The notes under the pieces were generated by a model. That model did not search any database, had not been told where the DNA came from, and saw only the letters and a list, made by a program, of their open reading frames with translations. Below are positions 1 through 13,700 of a DNA stretch of 64,000 nt, piece after piece; position 1 is the stretch's first letter; each line of letters starts with the position of its first letter. The stretch is taken from the NCBI GenBank assembly GCA_033063855.1, contig CP093830.1:16492854-16556853 (forward strand), read 5' to 3'. The position numbers and the translations under genes are program-made. The DNA comes from Smittia aterrima. Taxonomy: Eukaryota > Arthropoda > Insecta > Diptera > Chironomidae.

Positions 1-3
1 TTG

Positions 4-605
4 TTAGTTGTAGCCTCGATATCCTGACGGAATGCTCTGCGGCTGAGTGTTGCGATTCTCGAAGACGTCTGGAGAGTAGTAACCATAGCCAAGATTGCCA
101 CCCCCACGATAATCTTTATTTTGATAGCCGTAGTACGAATCGAGTCCGTTATTACCTCCATTTCCGCCGTATCCGCCTTGACCAATGAAGTTTGTTCCGT
201 AGCCTCCTGGGTAGCCGCCAGCAGTTGGATAAGATCCTGGATATTGACCTCCGTAAGAGCCTGGATAGGCTCCAGCGCCACCGTAAGTCCCTGGATACAT
301 TCCTGGATAGTTCGAGCCATAGTAAGGTGGACGATAGTTTGGATATCGATTTATTCCGAGGAGCGAAGAAAGATCGAAGACTTTTGGAGCAGAAAAGTAA
401 ATAAATTGACAAAGAATTTGAATGAAAGTGAACTCACATCTTCCTGAACTGTCGCTAGACGTTCTCTGCTGTGCCTCAGACGACGCGGCATTCAAAGACA
501 ACAATAAAACCGTCTGACAATCGAATGAAAGCGAAAATTTATTTGCCATCGGCGTCAGCGAAATTCCCGCCAAATACTTACGAAGACAATGAGTTTCCGC
601 AACAT
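4..605 (-). CDS. Gly/Tyr/Pro-rich secreted protein, three exons
   Basis: The best model joins 605-582, 513-438 and 380-4 (158 aa). Exon 1 encodes MLRKLIVF and ends at a GTAAGT donor. Exon 2 begins after TTGTCAG and continues TVLLLSLNAASSEA, so the two exons together make a convincing signal peptide with likely cleavage after SEA. The 57-bp second intron is a multiple of three and lacks an in-frame stop, so the frame also reads through it; its GTGAGT donor and CCAAAAG acceptor argue that it is spliced. The mature protein is mostly low-complexity, with repeated YPGxYGG, GGYGG and YY blocks. Such compositions are typical of insect cuticle, eggshell or other extracellular structural proteins. I do not recognise the exact family and infer only an extracellular structural role. 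Confidence 0.7.
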
Positions 606-867
606 TTTCGTTTGATCTTGAAATTTATGGAACTTTCTTTTCTTCGTCTTCTTCTTCGTTAACTCTTTTAAGTACTTTGGAATTAATTAGTGAATTACTT
701 GAAAACTTGGCGAGCTCTTCTTCACTTTGCTATTTCTAACTTTTCACTTCGACGATTACGGGAAGACTGAAGTAATTTTAAACAATGCAGAATATTTTTC
801 TTCATCGCAGCAACAACAAAAGTTCACATGGCGGGCGTGATTCATCAGCAACAATTGCGACCGCATG

Positions 868-2264
868 ACTGATCGTCAAGTTTAAACTTCAACTGATGGA
901 GAAGAACTTTTGCGACAACCTTGGAAGTTATGTTTATTATTTGCTTTGCTTCGCAGCTTAGAAATAGTTTTTTTTTATGTGAAAATAGTTGGAACGTTTG
1001 TGGGATTGTCATTATTTGACGTGCCGACGGTTTCGTGATAAACTGATGACGAAAAGTTTCTGGCAAATAGTCAATTCGTCGATAAGCTTTGAGGAAAAGG
1101 CGAAGTTTGAATTATTGAAAAATATTTTTCTTGCGAAACTCGGCTTGACATGAAATAATTGAGTTCCTCGCTTCACAATTAAATTATTTGCACCTGATGC
1201 AGTTCTCAAGTTTGAAGTCTCGTGTCACGATCTCGAGCATCAGCTTGAATTCTAAAAAAGACAAAACTTGACGATTGAGATATTAAAAAAGTTTTTGGCA
1301 GAAGAACAAACGAAGAAACTTAAAAAATCTGCAGCAAAAATTAAATTGAAACTTTTAGTAAAAAAAAAGTTTTTCTTGGAAATTTATGAATCTCTTTAGC
1401 TCTTCCAAATCGCTTTGTTGGTTTGTTTGGAATCTCAGCCAATGATGCTTCTCATTCTCGTTCTGTGATGTTGAACTCAATGGCCCGTAAAAATAATTTC
1501 ACAAAATAAATTTCCAGTTGAGGTTTTTGCGGTTTTCATTCTTTTCGATCCTAACTTGATTTCCTGACGGGAAATGAAAACCTTTCGAGTTGAGAACTGC
1601 GGCGACCGCTTCTGCTTCATAAATTTGTTCAAATTTATCGCTTGAAGTTCCAAAAGAAAATCTCCATTATCAAGAGAAAGAGCATCTAAGCTCTAAAGTT
1701 TTATTTAAGGACTCGCAATTCACATTTCGATCCATAAAACGAGCAACTGACAGTTCGTTTATTTCTGCTGCTGAGTTTATGGTTTTATCAACAAACAAAA
1801 GAGAAATTTCTTTCTCCTCCAACTTCGTCCTGAACTCAATTAAAAAGCCATTCAACAATCTGGTCGAGTCCTTCTCTCGTAATGGCACTCGCTTCAATTA
1901 TTGTGATCTCTTGAGGGACTTGCTTCTTCAGCTTCTCAATCTGCAGCATCAGCAACGCTTCGTTCCGCATTTGGCGATAGGCATAATCCATTTTAGTTAA
2001 CACCAAGCAGATCTTGCTCTTCTGCAATTTTGGCTCCGCCAGAATTGAATACAATAAGACGCCTCAAAAAAAGAAGTTCAGCGTTGAAAGAAAAAAGTTT
2101 TAATTGCGGAAAGCAAAGAGAATCTCACCAGCACAAGAAATTTGGCACAAGTTGGATGTGTCGACAACAAACATTATTTTCTCAACCGATTCAGTGTAAT
2201 AATTCTTCCACATCACCGCCATCTCGCCACCCAACTCCCGGATCGTGATGCTCTTCTTGGCACT
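868..2264. repeat. Inverted segmental duplication, ARL16 block copy A
   Basis: This stretch matches the reverse complement of 24162-25517 along nearly its whole length, with scattered substitutions and small indels. It covers the 3' two thirds of ARL16 (including its intron) and about 1 kb of downstream non-coding DNA. Because the intron is duplicated too, the copying was at the DNA level and not through mRNA. The gene is complete only here, since it runs past the block edge to 2423. Confidence 0.9.
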
Positions 2265-2423
2265 CTTCTTTAACTGTTTGTCGGGACTGTAATTGATGGT
2301 GTAGAGGTTTGTTCCGACTGTGTTCACTGAATGAGTCGTAAAGTTGACACTGCCCGGGTACTGAATGCTGTTTAGAAGCATCGTTTTGCCCGCATTTCTT
2401 GGTCCAACGCACAAGTACGACAT
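1836..2423 (-). CDS. Arl16: ADP-ribosylation factor-like GTPase 16
   Basis: Two exons, 2423-2129 and 2062-1836 (173 aa), are joined across a 66-bp GTGAGA...GAG intron in phase 1. The product is an atypical Arf-like small GTPase. The P-loop GPRNAGKT lies at residues 7-14, an ELGGEM switch II-like G3 at about 63-68, and the guanine-specificity motif TKMD at 121-124, followed by a G5-like EASAITREG and an amphipathic C-terminal helix ending IVEWLFN. There is no N-terminal myristoylation glycine. The reduced switch regions and the LGG-type G3 are how ARL16 differs from other Arls. The family is linked to ciliary and Golgi traffic in vertebrates; its role here is inferred from homology. The gene lies head to head with a gustatory receptor, and a truncated inverted duplicate lies at 24162-24560. 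Confidence 0.88.
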
Positions 2424-3008
2424 TCTGTATTAAAGCTCAGTCTTCTAATAAATTAAAGGAATAAAAGTTTTTTTTTCTAAAAAACTCAAAGTTGGATCAA
2501 TAAACGAAACGAGATCGCCATGGTGATTAAAAGTGGAGCAGAAAATAATTCTTTAAAAACATTTTTTATTTTTCTTTTATTAAATTCCTTCTTATCATCA
2601 TTCTCTTCTGCTTTGATGATTTTAATAAATATTTCCCAACTTTCTTTGTTTTTCTTTGAGAAATTAATAATTCTTCGAGGGAGAAGAAGGAAAAGTTTTG
2701 CTCAAGTTTAACTCTGTGAACTATAAATTGTCCCGAGTTGGATAGAAACTTTTAAAGGGATTTCTATTCGAAGAACTTTGTCGACTGAGAAAAAGCCCTT
2801 TCCTAAGTTTGTTCTCAAACTGCTAAACAATCGTTTTTCTCACTTTGACTTTACTGTCGCTGATATTAAATTTATTAATCTAATTAATGGTCGATTTGAT
2901 GGTAACGATGTTAAGTAATTTTCTTAATGAGCCGCTCGTGTCGAAGTTAATGAAAAAGTTCGTCAGTTCATTCAGTAATTGACCGTTGTAACGTGGAGAA
3001 GTCTAAAA
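2424..3008. other. Head-to-head intergenic spacer
   Basis: This is about 585 bp between the divergent ARL16 and gustatory receptor starts. It must hold both promoters. I see no clear TATA box or coding exon; the open frame at 2520-2711 is low-complexity and unconvincing. Confidence 0.6.
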
Positions 3009-4718
3009 ATGGCAGAGAAGCAAAGTTTCGATAAGAAAAACTCGAAGAATCCAATTCTGGAGTCGTTAAGCTTTCTGTTCTACATTTCAAAAGCTTTAGG
3101 GATAGTTCCGTACTCTCTCTCGGATTACGTCACGAGGAAGCAATTGAAACTTTCACAACTCGGAAACATTTTCTGCATTCTCTCGTGTGTTCATTATGTT
3201 GCTCAATATCATTTTCTGTCGACCTCAACGATGCTGGCTAAGGATCCGGACAACTCCATTGCAGCTTTAACAATGGTGATTGGAATTTTCATTATTTATC
3301 TGGAGCCTTTGATGATGACAATTGACGTCCTTGCAAGCCTAATCAATCAAAATTCTTTGATGAGCATTTTCGAGCACTTAAGGGACATCGACGACAAATT
3401 AGCAAAGGAGAACATTCTTTTGAACTATCGAGATATCAAAAAGTATTCAATCATCTTAATTGCGGTTGCATTTCTTGGTGAAATTACTTTAGGCCTCTTC
3501 AACTTGATCGTATTTCAAGAGAAAATCTTTTCTCTCTCCTCCGCTTGGTGGCTTCTAAGTTGCGTTCCTCTCTTCTGCAATGCAGTCGCAAAGACTTGGT
3601 TCCTCGTCCTGATCCTGCTCGTTCAACAACGTTTACAAGCGATCAATAATTATCTCGAAGACACGAAAAGAATTTTCTTTGAAAGAAAAGTTCGACACTT
3701 CAAGCCGAAAGTGGAAAAGGATAATTTATTCATCGAAAACATTGGTTACTTGGAGAAGGAGATTTTCTCGACCAGAAACATGAGGAACAAAAGTGACAAC
3801 GCCTGGAATTGGGTCGGCAACTCAATCGTGACGAATAAAATTAACAACATCGACATTTTCGTTCCCAAATCGAAAATGTTCATTGATGTCGCTCCTTTCG
3901 AGTCGACGAGCAGAAAAGGTGAAATCTCTTTTTGAATTTGATTGATTATATCGTCGAGCCTACATTTTGTTTTTTATTTTTAACCGAAACAGCAGTCGAT
4001 AAAGTGACGGACACTTTCCACCTTAACGACCATGACTTTTTGATTGGAGACAAGATGGATAAAAAATTAATTAATTTGTGTCGGGCGCACGATGAAATTT
4101 GTGAGATTGCAAAGCAGGTCAACCGTCTCTATAGCTTTCAGATGTTGATCACAATGGCGTACGGCTTCATGTCCATCACTGCTCAATTCTATTTCTTCTA
4201 TTGCGGCATCATGCAGCAGGTTCATAAATTTGAAAGCCTCGCGTGTGCGGGACATGTCTCATTAGTTTGATTAATTGAATCAATTTCGTTTCCAGACGAT
4301 TCCTATTCTCTTTAGAACCGCCAGCAGCATTCCCTTAACCTCGATATTCATCGTCTACACCGCATACAAATGTGTCGTCGTGATATTCATCAGCTGGAAG
4401 ACCAAAATTGACTCGCAAAAAACCGGAATTCAGCTTCACAATATTGCGAATGTGGTCGACGAGAATCATTTCTACAACGTCTGCAATCATCTCTCGCTGA
4501 AATTGCTCAACCATCATTTAAATTTCACCGCTTGTGGATTTTTCGATTTGGACATGGCGACGATCTACGCTATAAGCGGTGCCATTACTTCGTACTTGAT
4601 AATTCTGATTCAATTCAATTTGGCGGCGATCCGAACGAAGCCTGGCAATCCCAACAATGGCACAAATTATTCGGAAGTCGCAGCCGTGCCCGGAACATTC
4701 ACCACGCGTAGCCCTTAA
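3009..4718 (+). CDS. Gustatory receptor, 7tm_7 family
   Basis: Three exons, 3009-3918, 3993-4219 and 4296-4718, give 519 aa in continuous frame. I chose ATG 3009 (MAEKQ) because the frame upstream opens only with a TTG. The N-terminal block FYISKALGIVPYS resembles the start of the Gr43a/Gr28-type insect receptors. Several hydrophobic helices follow, then the C-terminal core: FTACGFFDLD and the hallmark TYhxxxxxQF motif, here TSYLIILIQF. These are diagnostic of the insect gustatory receptor superfamily, whose members form ligand-gated cation channels with inverted topology in taste neurons and the gut. The loop before exon 2 (about residues 210-310) is long and charged, making the protein longer than the usual 400-450 aa. 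Ligand class (sugar, fructose or bitter) cannot be decided from the sequence. The exon 2 donor GTTCAT is weak but keeps the frame. Confidence 0.85.
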
Positions 4719-7700
4719 GGCAACACAGAACTTTTTTCACTCTCATTCTACTCGTAAATGGTTTTCGCAACTACTCGAATTGCTTTAACCGAATGAAAAA
4801 ATTGCCTTCGGGATGCAGACAGTAATTACTTCAACAGCATGAAGTGAAATTTTGTGTTTTATGAACATGAAGATATTTTAATGAATTTAATAAAGTTTTA
4901 ACGTCGAGTGTGCGGATTTCACTAAACTCCTCTTTCATATCTAAAGCTCACCAGTCTTTTGTTCAACTTCAATTGTTACGAGTTGAATGACTTTTAGGAT
5001 CTCACTAAACTTACCTCCTCTTGTTCATTCACTCTCTCTTCAGACACTTAATCTCTTTAATGCTTCATTGTTTGAAAGTGAAATTGCCAGAAAATTCTTA
5101 ACTGTTGATAATAGAATGTGGAGCTTTATGAGGTTTGATTCCAAAATGGATTTAGTATTTGCTTAGGACGTTTTTCTTCCGCAATCGCAATGGCAAAAGT
5201 TTTTATCTACAAAAAGGTCCATAAAAAAGGTTTTCGTTACATTTTCGGTAAAATGTTTTATTGGACGTTCAGTCATCCGGAAAAATGAGAGGCCCTAAAA
5301 CAAACTCGAGATTATTTCTCGCTTCCTTTTCACGTTTCCAAATTATTTTTAGATGATTTAGTTTCGTGAGGGAAATTTTCGTTAGTTACGAAAAAGTTTA
5401 AAACAGCTCTTGAGCTACGAGGATTCGACGGTTCTTTCTAATCTTCCCGCAACGAAATAAACGATTGAAAAGTAAGCCTTCGACTTCAGCGAGCAACGAG
5501 AGAATCAACCCCAATTTAGATTTAATGACTTTAATGTCACATGTGTAATGAAGATATCGAGGCAATTATGTTCACATTCGAAGTTATTGACGCGTTCTGA
5601 GTTTTTTGTCACGTGCGCTGTTTTAGTAATTTTAAAAACCTACAGAAATAGGGGTCGTCGTTCCTCCGAGCGAGAGAAGGGTGTCGTCGCTCTATCTGAG
5701 AGGGAATCAGGATCAAAATATTAATAAGTTGGTTGTATAATTGCTTTGGAAAATGTTTACACAAATGTTCTTTTTTCCGTGTTGAAATTACCATTTGAAA
5801 AGGCACGATCCATTCGACGACATGACGGAGAATGGTAGCGACATCGGTCGACAAATGTTTGGGGATATCTCGAGGAATTAACGAAGAATAAAAAGGCGAA
5901 AGCGATTATTATTTCAGTCACATTCGTTTCCGTTCCGGACGAATCATAATGCAGTGATGATTTCTTTCTCCAACTCCCTCCCGACTCTTTATTATGAATT
6001 CATTGTGGATAGCACATCATCATCTATCGCATCATCTTCTTATTCAAGTTCCGATAAAATCGCTCGTCGACTACTCAAGCTACATAACTGCGAGGCGAGT
6101 TCTGCTTTTTGTTCTTAGAATAATAAATAGTTCAGAGTGTCATTATGCAGTCTTAATGCAGTTATTTCAAGCGAGCGTTGAAATAAATTGAAATTGAGAA
6201 TTTGTACGCTCACGCTCTCTCTTCGCTTCTTCGGTTAAATATTTCAACATTGCAAGTGCAAAACTGCAAAAGCGTTTCGCTTGAAAGAACTAAATTAAAT
6301 GTTTTCCTGTGAATAATCAATTTGGATATGCTATTGATAATGAAAACGACAACGACATTGGAAAATAGGAGAAAACTATTCTCGTGTGTTCAATAGTAAT
6401 AATAGATGCATAGCGCAGTGCACATGGCACATTGTTCCGGTGATTAATGAATGCTGCGATCATTAAATTTATCAACACAGAGAGCAGAGCTCGGGAGTTT
6501 CCTGGAAAAATCGATTTTCTCCGCTCGCTCACAGAAATTTTCTAAGCAAAACTCCGAAGCGAAAGGAAAAATTTGTTTTCTCATTTCAAAGAGGAAATTC
6601 ATAGCTTTTTTATGATGAAATCCTCCCTTAGCAGAAAGGATTTTAAATCGATATAAAACAGACATGAAAGCGAATTTATTTCTTTCCGAAAGGATCCCCT
6701 CTTGGCAAGGATGAAACTCATGTTGATACGGTTAGGAGCTGTTCGGTAATGTCGTTAGCTTAGAAGCAGAAGGAAAATCTTTCTTTCTCTGACCTCATAC
6801 ACAAAGTTTTCCCTTTTTGCATCTTCGAGGCGTCTCCTTTGTAGTCATCATTATATTCAGTGATTAATTCGACCACATGTGGTTCCTTTGTGTAAATATT
6901 TTTCTTAAACCATATTCAAGACCGTTTAGATAGTCGAAGTTCGATATCTGGGAAAAGTCTTTTGTGATATTAATGATGAGTCAAATAAATATCAAGAACA
7001 GTATTTGCCACACTCCAATAGGTCAAACGTCTAATGAATATTTATTATTAATTTTTTTGAAGGACGACGAGGGCGGGAGATCTTTGCTTTTAGTCGAGAG
7101 AGACTAAGATAATTCTTATTTTATTTTACGATGATGGACGTCGGTTTCTAATTAGCAATTTAATGGAGAAGCATAAAAGGGTCTCGTTTAAAATGCAACG
7201 CATGAAATGAGCTGTCAATTAAAGTCAATTATTTCCCTGAAAACATTTATTTCAATGTCATTCTTGTGAAGGGTTAAACGCATAATTTCATTAAAATTTA
7301 TACTCCAAAGCGAAGTGTGCTCGTTAAACTAAAAGTGCACGCGACTATTCCCCAGACAAAGGATCATTCAAACCAAAGTTGTCGCGGCTACTCCATGAAT
7401 GTCAAACAAAACGTGAAACCGAAATGCCAACAGACACATTCGGCGATGTTTTGTTGTTTATTTTCCACAATTTTACTGCCTCCAAAAAAAGAGCGCGGCG
7501 AGGTTTTTCAATGACAATGAACATAACAATTGCCACATAGATTGGTGCCAACAAATGAAATTTAAGCGTCATAAAAGTCCATCATCTGTCCACATGAACA
7601 ATATGTTTAGTGCATCGAGCTGCTACTCGGTGGGTGAGTCACTTTACAAATTAAATTATCCCTTCGAGCTACTGTCACATGATTATCCAACAATTTACTG

Positions 7701-10700
7701 CTGCAGATGCATAATGTGTGTGACATATTAATTTAAACTAATTTAATAAATCCGAACGTTTGGCCAGAGAGTGAAAAAGAAACTCATTACTCGATTCCAT
7801 TAAAATAAATTGCTTCATTCTCGACCGGCTTGTTGCGGCCTCCGAATCCATTAACGAATTTATTTATGCTGATCACTCGAAGTTTGTTTTACGACGACAG
7901 AAGAAAATCGTCTCTTGGGATCTTTTTTTTATTACTCAAAGGATTTTAGGAAATATTGAATGTATCAGATGAATTCATCGACAATTGCTCACTAAACAAA
8001 TAACAGATAAAAGAGAGAAACGACTTCATTTGCGAGGAGGGGTTGGTTAGTTTGGCAGGAGCGTAAGTTTGTGGATTCAAATGCTATTTGCATTCCTGAG
8101 AACTAAAGCGGATTATATTTCAATCTCGGACGAACATAAAATTTCTTGCACCCTCGCAATGTGCATCGAGAGAATTTTAAATTCAACTTAACCGATGCGG
8201 TCCCCTGCAACGTCTGGCATTGAATTTTTCTATTCTCGAAAAAAGATAAAATTTGGTGAGAACTTCGAAAAACTTCGAGAGAGAAGAGAGTTTGCTTTTG
8301 ATCGAAGAGAGTGAACAATATTTTCGAAAATAAACATTTTTATTTCGAGAGGGTAAGGTCGAAATTAATTAAAATCAAATCACATTTTCCTAAATTTATT
8401 TTCCCTATTTCCCGGACTCAGAATTTTCATTGAGTTATCTCTTTCAATCGAGTAATAAAATATTTAAATTTCGATATGTTCCGGGAAAACTTTCTCGACT
8501 GTATCATGAAACAGAATCAGAGCATGAACATTTCACGTACAAAAAGGTTTAACGAGAGTTGATTAAAAATGCAATTCACGTCGACTTCCTGATTGTTCTC
8601 CCCCCTTAATGTTTCGTACTCTGTTGTTCATTTTCATTAATCCTCTGGTTGGTTCTCCAATGAACGCAGTTAAGAATTTTAATAAAAACTTCTGAAATTA
8701 CGACTTGTCACTGATCCCCCTCTCGTAGTTTGCACATTTTCCATGCTCTTCAGCTATCAGAGAGTTTCTATATAAACGCTTCTAATTTAATTACTGTCGA
8801 ATTGCCGCTTTTGTTTTCCCCCTTTCAAAGGAAATTTAAAATTTTCTCTTTATGGAGATTTTCCTCAAAAAAATCAACAAATTTCCATATTTTTAATTAA
8901 ACCCCCTGTGGTTTGATCAAAACAAAAAATGAATTAAAAAAATTGTTTCTCTACTTTGGAGCGGGTTAAAATTTCATAAAGCTAAAGGAATTTCTCATCA
9001 AGTGTTTCATTAAAAATTGATGCGCGCATGAAGCTTCAACTTTAAGAAATAAATTTGAGATCAAACTTCTTCGCTAAGCATCACCCTCGACTGCCATTAA
9101 TTTCTTCCGACTATGCGAGAATGGCCGCTGGGAATTTCCAATAACATCATCAAATTCTTCCGAGTGGCTTAGTCGTCGTTATTCCCAAGAGACAAAGATG
9201 TGAACATAAATATTTGATTTCTTATTTCTTCGAGTTTAACCATCTGATGCGTCAAATCAATTACTCGATGACGTTCGCTTGATGAATTTTCTATGAAGTC
9301 AATTTCTGGTTTCGATGTGAAAAACATTCGCTAACTCCCAACGCATTACCATCGACACCAAATTACTTAACTAGGCCATATAATCGAAAGGCTTTTGTGT
9401 GTAAATCAGAAGCTCTAACAACAATGTAGAGGAAAACAAAATAAAAGTTTAGCTCTCAATAAGAAAACTCGAACAATATGCGAGTGAAGACAAGAAGCGA
9501 GAAAAAAAAACTTTTCCAATAAAACTCCTCAACGTCGTTTGGAGTGAGAGTTTCGTCCTGATGCTGACGTCGAATGAATGCGCCTATTGATGTGTACTTA
9601 TTACACTAAATTAACTTCCATTTGTAGCTTCTCCTTCGCCTTTGCCCTCTCTCGTTCGCTCGCTTGAGCTTAAAGCTAAGCGTTCTTATCTAAATTGATC
9701 ATTTGGCACCAAACAGAAAAAAACCATTCAATAAAATTAATACGATAGAATCTAAACGGAATTTATTTTTTTTCGTTTCTTTTTTGTCATGTTAAACGCT
9801 GCCGCCGCTTCTTGTGCTGTTGCTATCAAGATGATTGCGTGATATTTATTTCGCACGTAAAAAAAGACCGAAAAAACTTTCAGCCAACAAAAACTCGGAA
9901 TAAAAATAAAATAAAGATTGATTTCAGTGAGAGCAGGCGAGGATTGTTGATAGCGTGGAAGCGAAACGATGCTTCCTGGAGATTTATCTTCTCCCTCCAC
10001 TCAAAACAAAGCTTAAGGTGAGTTCAATCTTCATGCTCACAAGAGGCAAAAAACCTGTGAAGAAGACTTTTTTGCTGATGCCAATTCCGCTTGTTTGCAC
10101 ATCTCTCAAGTGTCAAGTGTTTACTCAAGTTTGTTTATTTACATTTGTCTTCTACATAAAACGATTGCGCATGATGACGGAAGGAAGGTCTCGCTCATTA
10201 ATGTCTCAAGAAAATAATTGTCAATGTCTTAAGATGAACGTAACTTTCGAAGAAACAACGAAAAGAAATTAAAATAGAATCAACTCGAAATAGAAGACGA
10301 AAAATTAAAAACAAATTATAAATTCATTATCACGGCTGTCAAAATAAAACAAAAATATAAACATCATCACGCGCGTGAATTTTCTGTTTCCCGTTTCTGT
10401 TTCGAGATGGAAAATCTTTGTTGATTCCATTGACAATTATTTGAGTAATGAATCACGTCTTGAGTTCTTTGCTCACTCGAATTTTCAATCTCGACTGTCG
10501 AACTTTGCTTTCAAAATAAGAATTTTCCAACATTTGCCCCAATTTTCTCCTCGCAACAAAATTTCGTAACGAAATTGGAAAAAAGTTAATTTATATTCAT
10601 TAAATTCAGACACGTTCGTGACTCGAAAAAGAGAATTTCTTTCCTTCTTAATTTACATCCTTGCTCCAACAGTCAGGAAAAATTGAAAAGGAATTTTTTA

Positions 10701-13700
10701 ACATTTTAATTTCGAACTTTCAGGGGCTCGAGGTGATGTTGTTACTTTGGGGAAGTTTCGATGACTCACACGCATGACTTTCACAAAGAGAAAAGATTCG
10801 CTTTGTCTCTCATTCAACTGCAGAGCACACATGATGAAGGTTTCGTGTGTAGGACGATGAAGGAAAATGTCTGAATCAAAACGAATTCTTCTTTATGAGT
10901 TTTAAATATTTTCCTCTTCTAATTTATCATATTCTAAATAAGGTAGCTCACAAATAATTCATCAACGCGACAAGAGAAACGCATTAATATCTCACTTATG
11001 TCGCTGTGAATTACAAATTACGTCGATGAAATCTCGAGGGTGCTGCAACGTTAATGACTTCACATTGCAGTGAATTGAGAGAGAAAAATTGAACATGTGT
11101 GTTAATTGAAATGAGAAATGAAGAATTTTTAATGAGAATCCTAGTTATGAGGAGGGAGAGACTTGCCCTTGACATTGAAAGGCGTCGTTATTCCTTCAAA
11201 CTTCTCCTTTGATCATTAAGTTTCATTAAGGTTTGCAGATGAAGAAAAAAATCGCATTAAAATGTATGAGGTAGAGCAAAAGAAAGTTCCTCGTTGTATA
11301 ATCCCAGCAACGGTAATAAAAAAGCATTTTCCCTTTTAGCTCCACATGCTCCAACTTTTGTGCTTTGCAAGCACTTTTTTCTCGTAAGCGTATAATGAAA
11401 AAGTGCTTGTTTCACTCTTCATCCTTGAAAATCGAGACGGAATAATTTAAGATGTTAAGCTATCGAGAGAACATTGCTAGTGTGTTAAGACGAAACTTTA
11501 TCTTTGAGTACGTGCTCAAGTGATGAAATTTTCAAGAGCTTCGAAATTGTTTTCATGTTCAACATGCGTAAGTGTTCGTTACAAACTTTAAGTACGAACT
11601 CCAAGAAATCATTGTAAAAAGCTTTGAGCAAAGTAAAAACTTCGTAGACCATGACTCAGCTTAGGTTCTAGTTACAAACGTCGAAAACAAAAATGTTCTT
11701 CTCGAATTAATTAAAGTTCCTCTAATGAAAGTTTCCGGGAAAGTCATCACCCGGCGATAAATTCAGTTTAATCCTATCAAGAGCGAAATAGAGCAATTGA
11801 TTCAGCAGGGAAGAGATTAAATTGTGAAATCATTGAAAAATCACCAGCTGCTACGATTGAAGTAGAAGTTTTCGCTTTGTCGAGAGAGCCGTAGAAACAA
11901 CACATTTGAATCGATAAATCTCGCAATGACTGAATGCCATGTTCTGCACATTAAACTGTTCTCCCCCTTTTCGTCCTCTCGACAAACCCACAATTCATTC
12001 AAATCTGCTTAAAATCGCGTCGCAGCGGCTTCAAATGAATTTAAACATTTCAACTGCAGTTCGCCTTTTGTTTTAATTTCTCTGGCTCTTCTGTCAAGTT
12101 TTGCTCTCTTTGTGCGCAGATGGTAACAAGCGCGGCTCTTGATTATGAAAAATCTACAAAAAAAATAAAATCTGAAAGCCAAACCGAAAAATTGCTCCGC
12201 AGGATTTATGATTCGCTTTTAGACACACACAGCGTGGTTGTGGCCCTGGTCGCTGTAATTCATCATAACGAACGGAAATAGGAGGAGACGGAATGAAATT
12301 TATGTCGCGAGGAGAACGAGAGAGATTTGCATATCACAACATTATTCAAATTAAACCAACCAGATCAAAATCAGTAACGTTTGTGGTCATAAAGATTATA
12401 ATTGGAAAAAATGCTAATCTGCCAACGCTCGACGCTCTTAAAAGACAATATCATTAACCAAATGAGTGTCGAGCTAAGAGCGACTGCTTACGAGCGATTG
12501 CATCAATTTCAATTTAGAAATTTGCATTCAATTGAAAAGCGATTTGCGAGTGAAAAACGGCGAGAAAAATTGAAACATTTCAAGTCCTCAAAAGGTTTTC
12601 AGAATTGAAATGCAAATGCTTATCTGCTGCATAATGAATGTGAATCGAGATGTCTGAAAAGCACTTCGATCGAGTTGCTCGAGAAATAAATTCACAATCG
12701 GAAAATGGAAAATCGATTTGAAGCATTGTCGTTTCTCTCTCTTCTCTGTGGAGCACACTTGTTCGTTCCTAACGACTCACCTGACTTTAAAATATTTCTC
12801 TGAATTCTCGAGAATGATAAATTTAACTGAAATATTCTGACTCGAGTTAGGTTAATATGAGAAGGGAGAAAACGTAAATTGAACGTTTTTAAGATATACA
12901 ACCCCCCTCGCAGAGTGATTCCTTCTCCTTTAGAAGTAGAATTGACATTCTGGACACACATCAACTTGATAATCTTCATAAATCATTCGCTTGTCACGTC
13001 AACTCATCCTCAAAAAAAAACGTCTTACAACATTACTAAATGTACATTAATCTTGAGTCTTGATTTTCTCTTCAAAGAAATATTCTCAACTAGGAAAAGC
13101 AATGCATTTTTATGAGGGTAACTCAGAAGACTATAAAATGAACAACCAACCGCAATATTAAAATTTTCTTTCTCTCGTGTGCTTTCAAACGTTTCCTTCC
13201 ATGACAGGAATTATTAAATTTTCGTCTGTGAAGTGTTTCAAGTGAAAAGAATTCCTATCGAAGTGAAAAACAATTTGAATGGTTTCGGCAAGCTGCTGTC
13301 AGCCTTAAATCAAATTTATTTTCAAAAACGAGATGAACAGGATGATTCGATAAGCGGAATCTTTATTATCCTGAACTTCTTTTGTGAGTTAGAAAAGAAG
13401 CTCCATGAAGATTAATTATGAATCACTCAGACACCCACAGCTTTTCCTACTTAATTTCAATTTCTTCTCTCCTTTGCCTCAACTGCAGCAATAAAAAATA
13501 ATTTTAGTTTAATTATGCATGAAAAAATTAATTATGAAAATTTCTGCATGGCTCGTTCACTTTGAAGCGTTTTAAGCGTTTCAAAAGTGCATAAAATTAA
13601 ATAAAAATGAGAGAGAGGAAAGTGGTGTTCACCATTCTGCAGTTTGGGATAAGTTTGAAAGTTAGGAGAATTGAATATTGTGAAATATCAAAGCTAAAGC

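Noticed and set aside
1779..2000. Plus-strand frame, also seen at 24396-24617 on the minus strand
   Set aside because: Antisense shadow of ARL16 exon 2 and its duplicate.
9955..10272. 105-codon plus-strand open frame
   Set aside because: No signal peptide, domain or splice context, and composition like the surrounding non-coding DNA.
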